Shown here: piece after piece, positions 18,533-27,436 of the stretch
Position numbering within the stretch: position 1 is the stretch's first letter
How the letters are laid out: every line of letters starts with the position of its first letter
Assembly (NCBI RefSeq): GCF_903469665.1
Contig: NZ_CAGKLC010000010.1
Coordinates: 1-64,000, forward strand
Direction of reading: 5' to 3'
Length of the DNA: 64,000 nt
From: Flavobacterium sp. UGB4466
Lineage (GTDB): Bacteria; Bacteroidota; Bacteroidia; Flavobacteriales; Flavobacteriaceae
The notes under the pieces: model-generated
What the model was told of the DNA's origin: nothing
The model's database searches: none
What the model saw: the letters and a program-made list of their open reading frames with translations, nothing else
Program-made: the position numbers and the translations under genes

Positions 18533-18720
18533 TTTTTTTGGGTTAATTTGTTGCCACCAAAATTACCAGCATAGCTTCTATTTTATTGATACTATGTTAT
18601 TTAAAAACAATATATAATTAACAACTTTTTAACTTTAAAAAAACACATAATTAAAAAATAAACCAAATAAATCAAGCATTCACAAATAAATTAGGCTATT
18701 TTCTAAATAAAACAAAACCA
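18533..18720. other. Upstream region of the M43 protease gene
   Basis: AT-rich leader and promoter region of the leftward metalloprotease. I see no ORF. No exact TANNTTTG box was recognised. Confidence 0.4.
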
Positions 18721-18960
18721 AGACTTCGACTTCGCTCAGTCGGACAATAGGATTCAATAAGTAAGACCTGACCTTCACTCAGTCGGACAATGTAATGCAA
18801 AAAGAGACTTCGACTTCGCTCAGTCGGACAATGAGGCTCGGGAAACAAGACTTTGGCTTCGCTCAGTCGGACTATGCAATGCAAAAAGAGACTTCGACTT
18901 CGCTCAGTCGGACAATGAGGCTCGGGAAACAAGACTTTGGCTTCGCTCAGTCGGACTATG
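18721..18960. repeat. Tandem 29-bp repeats with 84-bp dimer period
   Basis: Six copies of an AGACTTCGACTTCGCTCAGT-like unit start at 18721, 18764, 18805, 18848, 18889 and 18932, with alternating spacing of 43 and 41 bp. The third-fourth and fifth-sixth copies form an almost exact 84-bp duplicated dimer. It lies between the start of the M43 protease gene and the end of susD. The 78-codon minus-strand frame through it reads the repeat (PTERSRSL) and is not a credible gene. Confidence 0.85.
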
Positions 18961-18980
18961 GGATTAAATAAAAATAAAAA

Positions 18981-19016
18981 AACCGGAACCTAATTAAAGG
19001 CCCCGGTTAAAAACAG
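18981..19016 (-). terminator. Terminator after susD-like gene
   Basis: On the minus strand AACCGGGGCC and GGTTCCGGTT form a stem around TTTAATTA, followed by a long T-rich run (TTTTTTTATTTTT). It ends the susC-susD unit. Confidence 0.85.
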
Positions 19017-19031
19017 GAAAACTAATTCAAA

Positions 19032-20489
19032 TTAAAATTTATCCCAGAAAATTTTTGTAGTCATCAAATCCCCTCCTATGGCAGCAGCAGCAGCCTCATA
19101 ATTTCCTTTGTTTAAGGTTTTATCAAAAAGAGAGTAAATAGTACGAACCGGTACTTTTCCTTTTGCCGCATCAACAGCAGTTGAAGGGGCTAACAATACA
19201 GGAAAATCCAGTCTTCTGTATTCTGTCCATGCCTCAAATCCTCTGTTGTAATAAGCAATCCAAAGCTGGTAAGCGATTTTTTCTTTTGTTGTTCCGGCAG
19301 CAGTTGCAAAGTCAACATCTGTTCTGTTTACATAGGTCTGTGCATCAGCATTCGCAACTCCCCAAAAGTTCATGCTTGCCAAAATTCCTTTTTTATAATA
19401 TTCTTCCGGAGTTCCTCCTACGCTAAATCCTCTGTTTGCAGCATCTGCCAAAAGGAAACAGGTTTCAGTGTAATCAAAAATTACTCCCGGGTTTGTTCTT
19501 TCTTTCAATCTTGATCCCATGTTTGAAAAATCGCCATAACTTACTTGTTTGGCATAAGGAGCTCCTTTATAGCTACCGCCTTTTTTAGAATTTGGATTAA
19601 AGAATATATCACGTCTTGGGTCATTTTTTCCATTTAACTGATTCACAAAATATTCAGTCGGAATCGTTTGACTTTCGTTTACCAAAGTATCATACAACGG
19701 ATTCATATCAACAAGTGATGAAAAATACTGGAACAATGCTGTTTCCTCTTCACTGGTCATTACTCCTGAATTGTAAGCACTTTCTACTATTGTTTTTGCT
19801 TTAGCGGGCTCAATGTCTGCAAGGTGTAATCCAAGTTTTAATTTCACACTATTCGCTAATGTTTTCCATTTTGTCACATCGCCTTTGTAAATTAAATCGG
19901 CTTTACCAAAGCTCTCTTTACTGCCGTCCATAGCCGCAATAGCAGCATCTAATCTGGCAGCCAGATCTAAATAAATGGTTTTGGCATCATCGTATTTTGG
20001 ATAAGGATACAGATTAATATCCAAAGCTTCACTGTAAGGCACGTTTCCAAACAAATCTACAAGCGCCTGATACGCCATCACAATCTGAACGTCAAGTACT
20101 GCGATTTTGTTTTTCTTAATTGCAGTATCAACAGCTCCTAAAGCTTCTTTGCTCTTTATGTCTTTTTGAGCGTTTACCAAATCCTGCAAAACGTCTCTGT
20201 ATAACAACGTTGAAAGAGAACTTCCTAAATTTCTTCTTTCCATATTGTAGTTCACCTCATCGGTATAGGTTGTGGTAGACCAATATTGAGCATATCCTCT
20301 AAAATTGTTGCTGTTTACTGAAGCATTGGTCAGGAAGTAGGCATAATTTACCTGTGCATTGCTCATAAGTGCCCCCGGCAAAACGGTGGTATAGGCTTTT
20401 TTGTCCTGATTTAAATCTTCTAAGTTATCACAAGAGGCTACCGAAAGTAAGATGGCTCCTGCAAAAAATATCGTTTTTACTATTTTCAT
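19032..20489 (-). CDS. SusD/RagB-family nutrient-binding outer-membrane lipoprotein
   Basis: The 485-residue lipoprotein has a lipobox-type signal (LLSVASC, Cys about residue 20), the start DNLEDLNQDKKAYTTVLPG and a TPR-like helical body of SusD-like proteins. It sits on the cell surface as the lid of the SusC channel encoded directly upstream (12-bp gap). The sequence resembles the SusD-like 2 subgroup, often paired with peptide or amino-acid related loci rather than classic glycan loci. No glycoside hydrolases are nearby; peptidases are. Oligopeptides are therefore the most likely cargo, which is an inference from context. Confidence 0.9.
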   Translation of the reverse strand: MKIVKTIFFAGAILLSVASCDNLEDLNQDKKAYTTVLPGALMSNAQVNYAYFLTNASVNSNNFRGYAQYWSTTTYTDEVNYNMERRNLGSSLSTLLYRDVLQDLVNAQKDIKSKEALGAVDTAIKKNKIAVLDVQIVMAYQALVDLFGNVPYSEALDINLYPYPKYDDAKTIYLDLAARLDAAIAAMDGSKESFGKADLIYKGDVTKWKTLANSVKLKLGLHLADIEPAKAKTIVESAYNSGVMTSEEETALFQYFSSLVDMNPLYDTLVNESQTIPTEYFVNQLNGKNDPRRDIFFNPNSKKGGSYKGAPYAKQVSYGDFSNMGSRLKERTNPGVIFDYTETCFLLADAANRGFSVGGTPEEYYKKGILASMNFWGVANADAQTYVNRTDVDFATAAGTTKEKIAYQLWIAYYNRGFEAWTEYRRLDFPVLLAPSTAVDAAKGKVPVRTIYSLFDKTLNKGNYEAAAAAIGGDLMTTKIFWDKF

Positions 20490-20501
20490 TTTTTTTTGTT
20501 T

Positions 20502-23500
20502 TTAGAATTGAACTTTCATATTAAAGTTATACTCTTTTGAGGTAGGCAAAACTCCAGTTTGAAAGCCCTGAAGATTTCCTGACGAAAGTCCTGCTTCCGG
20601 ATCAGCGTACGGCAGATTTTTATGAATAATCCACAAGTTGCTTCCATTAACTGACAAAATCATGTTGGTGATAAAAGTCTTCGCCAGGAATTTTGATGGC
20701 AATCTGTAGCTTAATCCTAATTCACGTAATTTCACATAAGAAGCATCGTAAACATATTGCTGTTCCGGCATGGAATTGTAAAATGAATATCCATTTGCTC
20801 CTTCTACACTTACCACTTTATCATTTGGAGTTCCGTCTTCCTTAACCCCAGACAACAGAATCCCTCCGCCGCTTGCGATCGGATTTCTTTGTGGATTTCC
20901 TAAATGGTTGTTCGAAACCGTACTTTCATAAATACCTGTAGTATGTCCGAAACGCTGGTCTAATGAATAAACGTCTCCTCCCTTTTTCACATCAATCAAA
21001 AAGTTCAATGAGAAATTTTTATAGGTAATTACGTTGTTCAAACCACCAATCCAATCCGGGTTTATATCTCCAATTGTTGCTCCGGCCGTTTGTAAATATC
21101 TTCCGTTTGAACGAATTACTTTTTCTCCGTTTAAATAAGTAAATCCGGAACCGATCAACTGTCCAATTGGTTTTCCAACCTCAGCAACATATCCTACTCC
21201 CTGGAAAGATCCTAACGAAATTCTGTCAGCTCCTCCTAATGAAATTACTTCATTTTTATTGGTAGACCAGTTTACTTTTGCTTCCCAGCTAAAATTGGCT
21301 GTTTTTACCGGAATTACAGACAAGGTCACCTCATATCCTTTATTTTGAACATCACCTCCGTTTATCCAGGCTCTGGTGTATCCGGTTTGTGTAGGTGTTT
21401 CCACTGAAAGAATCTGATTGGTTGTATTGCTTTTGTAGTAAGAGAAATCAAGACCTACACGATTATTGAACAATTTAAGTTCTATACCGGCTTCAAGACC
21501 TCTTGTCAGCTCACTTTTTAAATTAGAGTTACTTTTATTGTTTTCTGTAGAGAAACGAATTCCGTCAGGTCCAAAATTATCACCTTTTGGATAAGTTGCT
21601 GCAATCACAGCAAACGGAGCATCATTACCTGTTTCTGCATAATTCAAACGAAGTTTTCCAAAAGACAACCAATTTGTTTTAATGTGGTTACTAAAGATAT
21701 AAGTTCCTGTAATCGAAGGGTACGTATAAGTACTATTACTTGATGGTAACGTTGAAGATTTATCTACACGATAACTTCCCTCTAAGAAATAAGTTTCCAT
21801 AAAATTGAAACTCGCATTAGCATAAACACTGTTGGTACCGATGGCTACTTCTGACTCACCAGGGCTGTTGATTTTATCAATAGAATTACTCAAAGCATAA
21901 ATTCCAGGCACTACCAGTCCGCCATTTGTCGCTGTAAAAATGGACTTACTCACTGAACGTCTTGAATTAGCTCCAAGCATTCCGTTGAACTTAATTCCGT
22001 CTGTAATATTAGTTTTAAAATTCATGATCAAATCGAAGTTGATCTCTCTGAACGTTTTATCAAATCTGGTATATTGTCCAAGTGCATTTGGTGTTCTTTT
22101 TGATCCCACAGCAATGCGCTCTTCCTGTAACTGATTATAGGTATCTACAGCACCTTTACCTGTAATCTCAAACCAATCGGTGATTTGTGTATTCAAAGCA
22201 AAGTTTCCGAAAAAACGATCACGATTTAAAGTATTGTAGTTGTTGTATCTTTGAAAATAAGGATTGTCATGAAACTGCAATGTTAAATCATTTGGTCCTC
22301 CAACACTCCAGGTTGTATTTTTTCCTGTAAGATCATAAGCATCTTTTAAATCCTGAAAATCTACACTTGTAGAATACCATTGTCTGATACTGCTCAGATA
22401 GTTGTTTCCACCATCACCGTAACCGGTTTCATTCATTCCTTTCGCATCTGCTTTTAAATAATTAGCCGATGCCGAAATTTTAGTTTTAGGCAGAATGTTA
22501 TAGCTTCCGGAGAAGTTAAAATTGTCTTTACGATTGTTACTGTTTGGCAAAATCCCCTGATTCATGTTATAGTTCGTATAACCAAATCTGAAATCTCCTT
22601 TTTCACCTGATCCGGTAAAAGCAATATTATTAATGAACGTCAAGCTCTTTTGGTAAAAATCATTTGGATTTTTCTTTACTGCTGTCCAAGGAGTAGCTTT
22701 TCCGTAACCCGGTAATTCAGGGTAGAAAGAACTCCAGTTGTACACTAACAAATTAGGATCAAATTTAGGTCCCCATGAGGCATCATCGGTTGCAGCATAT
22801 GGATGTACCCCACTTCCTAAATCAACTGTTCCGTAGAAGTCACCATATCCTCCACCGTATTGATTTTGATACTCTGGTAAGGTTTTTTTATCGACTACAC
22901 CAACAGTAACTCCGGAGCTAAAACTTACGCCTAAACCTCCTTTAGATTTACTTCCTTTTTTTAGCGTTACAAGGATCACCCCGTTTGAAGCTCTTGAACC
23001 ATACAAAGCAGAAGCTGCAGCTCCTTTCAGTACGTTCATCGTTTCGATATCGTCAGGATTGATATCCGAAGCGGCATTTCCGTAATCGTATCCTCCTGTG
23101 TTACCTCCGCTTTTCTGATCGGCACTATTGGTATTGTCATTATTCAACGGAATACCGTCTACAATCCATAACGCCTGATTGTTTCCGGTTAAGGAAGTAG
23201 TACCACGAATCACCACATTCGTTGAACCTCCAATATTATTGTTACGTCTGATTTGCACACCGGCAATTTTACCTGAAATTGCATTGGCTACGTTACCATT
23301 GTTTACTTTGGTCAGGTCTTCTCCTTTAATTTCCTGAGTGGCATAACCTAAAGATTTCTTTTCTCTTTTAAGCCCCAACGCCGTAACAACAACCTCCCCA
23401 AGCTGCTCTGAAGCAGGAGATAAAGAAACATTGGCAGTGTTCCCCGTAACGGTTACCTCTACAGCCTTCATCCCAATATAATTAAAGATTAAAACAGCGT

Positions 23501-23708
23501 TTTGACTTGTCTTTATAGAATATTTACCGTCAAAATCAGTTTGAGCTCCTGTTTTTGTTCCTTTGATCAATACACTCGCACCCGGTAAAGGTAAGCCTGC
23601 ATTATCTGAAACAATTCCCGATACAACCCGCTCCTGTGCGAGCGCAAATTGTGCTAGCAGTACAAAAAAAAGTACTACCGTTTTTCTTTGAAAAAACTTG
23701 AATTTCAT
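20502..23708 (-). CDS. SusC/RagA-family TonB-dependent outer-membrane transporter
   Basis: The 1068-residue protein begins with a signal peptide (ends FALAQ) and a carboxypeptidase-regulatory-like domain (GIVSDNAGLPLPGASVLIKG). The TonB box/plug region (EVVVTALGLKREKKSLGYA) and plug domain with SusC signature (ASALYGSRASNGVILVTLKKG) follow, and then a long beta-barrel ending in a C-terminal F. It imports ligands across the outer membrane using TonB energy; the SusD-like partner is the next gene. It is transcribed apart from the peptidase operon upstream: a strong terminator at 23911-23954 precedes its own promoter region, which holds two copies of the block's shared motif. Confidence 0.93.
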   Translation of the reverse strand: MKFKFFQRKTVVLFFVLLAQFALAQERVVSGIVSDNAGLPLPGASVLIKGTKTGAQTDFDGKYSIKTSQNAVLIFNYIGMKAVEVTVTGNTANVSLSPASEQLGEVVVTALGLKREKKSLGYATQEIKGEDLTKVNNGNVANAISGKIAGVQIRRNNNIGGSTNVVIRGTTSLTGNNQALWIVDGIPLNNDNTNSADQKSGGNTGGYDYGNAASDINPDDIETMNVLKGAAASALYGSRASNGVILVTLKKGSKSKGGLGVSFSSGVTVGVVDKKTLPEYQNQYGGGYGDFYGTVDLGSGVHPYAATDDASWGPKFDPNLLVYNWSSFYPELPGYGKATPWTAVKKNPNDFYQKSLTFINNIAFTGSGEKGDFRFGYTNYNMNQGILPNSNNRKDNFNFSGSYNILPKTKISASANYLKADAKGMNETGYGDGGNNYLSSIRQWYSTSVDFQDLKDAYDLTGKNTTWSVGGPNDLTLQFHDNPYFQRYNNYNTLNRDRFFGNFALNTQITDWFEITGKGAVDTYNQLQEERIAVGSKRTPNALGQYTRFDKTFREINFDLIMNFKTNITDGIKFNGMLGANSRRSVSKSIFTATNGGLVVPGIYALSNSIDKINSPGESEVAIGTNSVYANASFNFMETYFLEGSYRVDKSSTLPSSNSTYTYPSITGTYIFSNHIKTNWLSFGKLRLNYAETGNDAPFAVIAATYPKGDNFGPDGIRFSTENNKSNSNLKSELTRGLEAGIELKLFNNRVGLDFSYYKSNTTNQILSVETPTQTGYTRAWINGGDVQNKGYEVTLSVIPVKTANFSWEAKVNWSTNKNEVISLGGADRISLGSFQGVGYVAEVGKPIGQLIGSGFTYLNGEKVIRSNGRYLQTAGATIGDINPDWIGGLNNVITYKNFSLNFLIDVKKGGDVYSLDQRFGHTTGIYESTVSNNHLGNPQRNPIASGGGILLSGVKEDGTPNDKVVSVEGANGYSFYNSMPEQQYVYDASYVKLRELGLSYRLPSKFLAKTFITNMILSVNGSNLWIIHKNLPYADPEAGLSSGNLQGFQTGVLPTSKEYNFNMKVQF

Positions 23709-23733
23709 AAAATGGTTTTATAATTAGTATTGG

Positions 23734-23841
23734 CAAATGTTTTGCTTTTTTGATAATTTTTATGATAATATATTATCGCAAAAACCTATTATATTACCCT
23801 TTTATTACATATTTAATATTTTACATGTATTATCTTACCCT
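23734..23841 (-). promoter_or_regulatory. susC regulatory region with shared 11-mer (site B) and second copy
   Basis: TATATTACCCT is at 23790-23800 and a one-mismatch copy, TATCTTACCCT, at 23831-23841 (41 bp apart). Reading towards susC, a near-consensus -7 box AACATTTG lies at 23741-23734. The 48 nt between box and motif is the same distance as at the deaminase promoter. An ATTATC half-copy lies 21 bp from the ATTACC core. No good -33 TTG is visible. Confidence 0.5.
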
Positions 23842-23910
23842 TTCAAATTCGAACAACATACGTGCTTATTTTCTTACTTTTTGTCTTTTTTTACTTGATT
23901 TTAGACCACC

Positions 23911-23954
23911 AAAAAAAGGGAGAAATCCTTTTTACAGAAATTCTCCCTTTTTTT
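23911..23954. terminator. Terminator after the dipeptidyl peptidase IV gene
   Basis: A-run then GGGAGAA(A)T, loop, A(A)TTCTCCC then T-run. It separates the six-gene peptidase/hydroxyproline run from susC. Confidence 0.9.
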
Positions 23955-23971
23955 ATGCTTTTAAAATGATT

Positions 23972-26134
23972 TTATTTCGCTCCCGGAGGACACTTTTCTT
24001 CTATAAATTTTATAAAAGTATCGACTAAATGTTTTCGGGTTCCTTCGCCTTCATGAATGCTGTGCGTACGATTTGGGTAGATCATTAAATTAAAAACTTT
24101 GTCGTATTTGATCAGTTCATCAATCAAAACTTCTGCATTTTTATAGTGCACATTATCATCGCCGGTTCCGTGAATGTAAAGCAAATTTCCTTTTAAGTTC
24201 TTTGCGTGTGTTACGGGTGAAGCCTGAATATAGGCAGCTTCATTCTCGTCCGGCAATCCCATATAACGTTCGGTGTAAATATTATCGTAAAAATGCTGAT
24301 CGGTAACTGCTGCGATGGCTACGCCGGTTTTATAGATCTCAGGATACTGAAACATTAGATTCAAAGTTACGGCTCCACCTCCGCTCCATCCGTGTATGGC
24401 CACTCTGTTCGCATCAATAAAGTTCCATTTCAGTACTTCTTTGGCCGCCATAGCCTGATCACGGGTGTTGATGATTCCAATATTTTTGTAAATTGATTTT
24501 CTCCATTTTCTTCCTTTCAAAACCGGAGTTCCTCTATTGTCCATTGCAATTCCAATGTAGCCTTTAGGAATTAAAAAGTCAATAAATCCATTAAAATAAG
24601 GCATGTCATTCGCTACCGAAGCCATTGGCTCTCCGTAAACGTAAAAGAACACCGGGTATTTTTTTGTCGGATCAAAATCAAGAGGTTTTGCCATGATTCC
24701 ATCGATTTCAACTCCGTCGACAGTGCTTACTTTGAATTTCTCTAATGAAAAGTCACGTGTTGGTTTTACCAAAACATCAGCCTCTTTTGGCAGTATTTTT
24801 TTATGATCGGAAAGTGAAACTAAGCGTACATTAAAATCGCGATTGATATTAGAATTGGTGTGTTTGGCATACGATCCGTCTGTCGAAAACTCATATTCAT
24901 TAGTTCCTTCAAATACTTCCGGAGTTATTCTTTTGGTTTTAAGCGAATTAATATTCGTCTCATACAGATAACGCTGCGTAGCATCTTTTGGACTTGCGAT
25001 ATAATAAATTGATTTTGTCTTGTCATTATAAGCTTTAAAATAAGCATCGAAATTTCCGGTTGTGATCAGTTCTTTCTTTTTTCCGTCACGGCTTATTTTG
25101 TACACATGCATCCAGCCATCGGCATCTGAACTCCATAAAAAAGATTTACCGTTGTCTACAAACTGACAAGGGAAACCATCGTACACGCCAGAGGAAATAT
25201 CAAAAACATCAATCCATTCTGCTGATTTTTCCTGATACACTAAAGTTGCTTTCCCAGACTGCGTATTGCAATTGTAAATCGAAGCCTGATTTTGATTTCG
25301 ATTCAATTGTATAGCCATTACCTCATCTTTTGCCACCCATTCCATACGAACCAAATAATTATTATCCGGTTCACCCGGAATATCAAGCCAGTTGGTTTTT
25401 AAAGAAGCGATATCAATAACTCCAATTTTTACAGCAGAAGGTTTTTCTCCAGCTTTTGGATATTCTACCGGAATTACAAATGGGTATAAAGCGTCTGTAT
25501 TGTTAATCATTAAGTGAAACTTTGTCTCCGAAGCATCTACACGCCAAAAAGCTATACTTTTACCATCAGGACTCCAGCGAAATCCGTCACGTGCGGCCAG
25601 TTCTTCTTCGTAAACCCAGTCAAAAGTTCCATTGATTACCTTATCAGTTCCATCTGTCGTTAAAGCGGTAATCTTTCCTGACGCCAGATTTTCAAGGTAA
25701 ATATTGTGTTTTGAAACGTAAGCTACATTTTCGTTATCCGCAGAAAATTTGGCAAACATTAAAGAAGATTCTTCTAAGCCGGCTCCCAATTTTCTTCCTT
25801 TTCCGGTCGTCAAGTCAAAAAACCAATAGTCACCTCTGGTATTGGCTCTCCACACTTTTTTTGAATTGGTATAAACGAGAACTTTGGTTTTATTCTGGTT
25901 CCAGACTAATTCTTCTACTTCTCCGTTAAAACCTGCATTTGTTAATTGCTGTCTGGTTAAAACAGTGGTATTCTGATTGAGTTTATCCACATCATATACC
26001 AAAATATCCTTTCCGGAATTTACCCAAAACGAATGTGAATTGGGCAGCCACTTTAATTCGTTAATATCAATATCCTTTTGAGCCCAAATGCCCGAGCAGA
26101 CCAAAAGAAGCAGTAAGAAGTGTTTTTTAATCAT
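23972..26134 (-). CDS. Dipeptidyl peptidase IV, S9B family
   Basis: The 720-residue periplasmic enzyme has a signal peptide ending SGIWAQ, an eight-bladed beta-propeller (about residues 30-460) with the EE motif region FDWVYEEELAARDGFRWSPDG, and a C-terminal hydrolase domain. The nucleophile is in IHGWSGGGAV, the aspartate in IHGTGDDNVH and the histidine in NRTHSI. DPP-IV removes X-Pro (and X-Hyp-like) dipeptides from peptide N-termini. The gene is last in the run with aminopeptidase P and the hydroxyproline enzymes (3-bp gap to pepP) and ends at a strong terminator. The activity call is firm; the role in collagen peptide trimming is inference. Confidence 0.93.
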   Translation of the reverse strand: MIKKHFLLLLLVCSGIWAQKDIDINELKWLPNSHSFWVNSGKDILVYDVDKLNQNTTVLTRQQLTNAGFNGEVEELVWNQNKTKVLVYTNSKKVWRANTRGDYWFFDLTTGKGRKLGAGLEESSLMFAKFSADNENVAYVSKHNIYLENLASGKITALTTDGTDKVINGTFDWVYEEELAARDGFRWSPDGKSIAFWRVDASETKFHLMINNTDALYPFVIPVEYPKAGEKPSAVKIGVIDIASLKTNWLDIPGEPDNNYLVRMEWVAKDEVMAIQLNRNQNQASIYNCNTQSGKATLVYQEKSAEWIDVFDISSGVYDGFPCQFVDNGKSFLWSSDADGWMHVYKISRDGKKKELITTGNFDAYFKAYNDKTKSIYYIASPKDATQRYLYETNINSLKTKRITPEVFEGTNEYEFSTDGSYAKHTNSNINRDFNVRLVSLSDHKKILPKEADVLVKPTRDFSLEKFKVSTVDGVEIDGIMAKPLDFDPTKKYPVFFYVYGEPMASVANDMPYFNGFIDFLIPKGYIGIAMDNRGTPVLKGRKWRKSIYKNIGIINTRDQAMAAKEVLKWNFIDANRVAIHGWSGGGAVTLNLMFQYPEIYKTGVAIAAVTDQHFYDNIYTERYMGLPDENEAAYIQASPVTHAKNLKGNLLYIHGTGDDNVHYKNAEVLIDELIKYDKVFNLMIYPNRTHSIHEGEGTRKHLVDTFIKFIEEKCPPGAK

Positions 26135-26137
26135 GGT

Positions 26138-27433
26138 TTATTTCGTATTTAATAGCTGTTCTATTTCTTCAATTTCAATAGGCATATCTTCGGATAAATT
26201 AATGTTTCCGTCTTCGGTTAACAAATAATCATTTTCCAGTCGGCAGCCGATTCCCTCTTCCCGAATATAAATTCCAGGCTCGCAGGTAAGCACCATTCCT
26301 TTTTCAAAAGGTTTGGAATACAACCCCACATCATGAACATCCAGTCCTAAAAAGTGAGCCGTTCCGTGCATGAAGTATTTTTTGTATACAGGATTTTCGG
26401 GGTCTTGCACTGCAATGTCTTCCAAAGTAATCAAACCTAATTTTACCAGTTCGGCTTCCACCAGACCTGCCATCTGTGCTTCGTACTCTTTCGATAAAAC
26501 ACCCGGTTTTAAAAATTTTGATCCTTCTTTCAGACAATGCAAAACCGATTGGTAAACTTCTTTCTGACGGGCTGAAAATTTTCCGTTTACCGGAAGACAG
26601 CGCGTAGTATCGGAATTGTAATTGCCATAACAAACCCCAAAATCGACCAAAAGCATATCGCCGTCCTGACAAACCGAATCATTGGTATTGTAATGTAAGA
26701 CACAGGCATTCTTGCCCGAAGCGATAATAGGTTTGAAGGCATGACGATTTCCTCCGTTTTTAATATAATGGTACGCAAGTTCAGCCTCCAGTTCGTATTC
26801 TTTTACATTCGGCTGTACCGCTTTTAACAATGCTTTGAATCCTTCGATACTTATAGCCACGGCTTTTCGGATTAAAGCGATCTCTTCATCTGATTTTACA
26901 GGACGCAACTCTCTCGTTATTTTGGCCACACGCTCGTAGTGATGTAGCGGATATTTTTGCTTGCACCACTGAATCATTCGATCCTGGCGGGTATTCATTT
27001 CCGAAGTTATTCTTTTAATGTGCTCGTTATGTCCCAGATAAATGGCATCGGCCTCAAAGGCAAACAGCTGCAGGACTTTTTCAAATTCATGTATCCATTT
27101 TACATTTTTAATTCCGGAAAGAGCTGTAACTTTTTCTTTGGTCAAGAAATCTCCATCCCAGATTAACGTATGTTCACTGACTTCTTTTACAAATAAAATA
27201 GCTCTGTTTTCATCTTTAAAAGCATCGGGATAGAGCACCAGAATAGTTTCGTCCTGCTCAATTCCGGACAGATAAAACAAATCATTATTTTGTGCAAACC
27301 CCATGACATCATCTGCATTATTGGGCATCACATCGTTTGAAGTAAGAATAGCCAAACTGTTAATCTGCATTTTTTCGACAAACCTCTTACGGTTATTTTC
27401 GAATAAAGAAGCCGGAATTGAATCGTATCTCAT
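26138..27433 (-). CDS. pepP: Xaa-Pro aminopeptidase (aminopeptidase P, M24B)
   Basis: The 431-residue protein has an N-terminal AMP-N domain (about residues 5-140, FAQNNDLFYLSGIEQDE) and a pita-bread metallopeptidase domain. Metal ligands are in LLVDFGVCYGNYNSDTTR, HGTAHFLGLDVHDVG, EPGIYI and RLENDYL. It removes an N-terminal residue preceding proline and, in the family, also hydroxyproline. There is no signal peptide, so it acts in the cytoplasm. It sits between DPP-IV and the D-amino-acid dehydrogenase with 3-bp gaps on both sides, tying proline peptide trimming directly to hydroxyproline oxidation. Confidence 0.93.
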   Translation of the reverse strand: MRYDSIPASLFENNRKRFVEKMQINSLAILTSNDVMPNNADDVMGFAQNNDLFYLSGIEQDETILVLYPDAFKDENRAILFVKEVSEHTLIWDGDFLTKEKVTALSGIKNVKWIHEFEKVLQLFAFEADAIYLGHNEHIKRITSEMNTRQDRMIQWCKQKYPLHHYERVAKITRELRPVKSDEEIALIRKAVAISIEGFKALLKAVQPNVKEYELEAELAYHYIKNGGNRHAFKPIIASGKNACVLHYNTNDSVCQDGDMLLVDFGVCYGNYNSDTTRCLPVNGKFSARQKEVYQSVLHCLKEGSKFLKPGVLSKEYEAQMAGLVEAELVKLGLITLEDIAVQDPENPVYKKYFMHGTAHFLGLDVHDVGLYSKPFEKGMVLTCEPGIYIREEGIGCRLENDYLLTEDGNINLSEDMPIEIEEIEQLLNTK

Positions 27434-27436
27434 AAT

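Noticed and set aside
18696..18932. 78-codon minus-strand frame with repeated PTERSRSL phrase
   Set aside because: It is only translation of the tandem DNA repeat; such frames are a known source of false proteins in Flavobacterium.
18721..18960. Possible CRISPR array
   Set aside because: Units are imperfect, the spacers are only about 12-14 bp and themselves repeated, and no cas genes are present.
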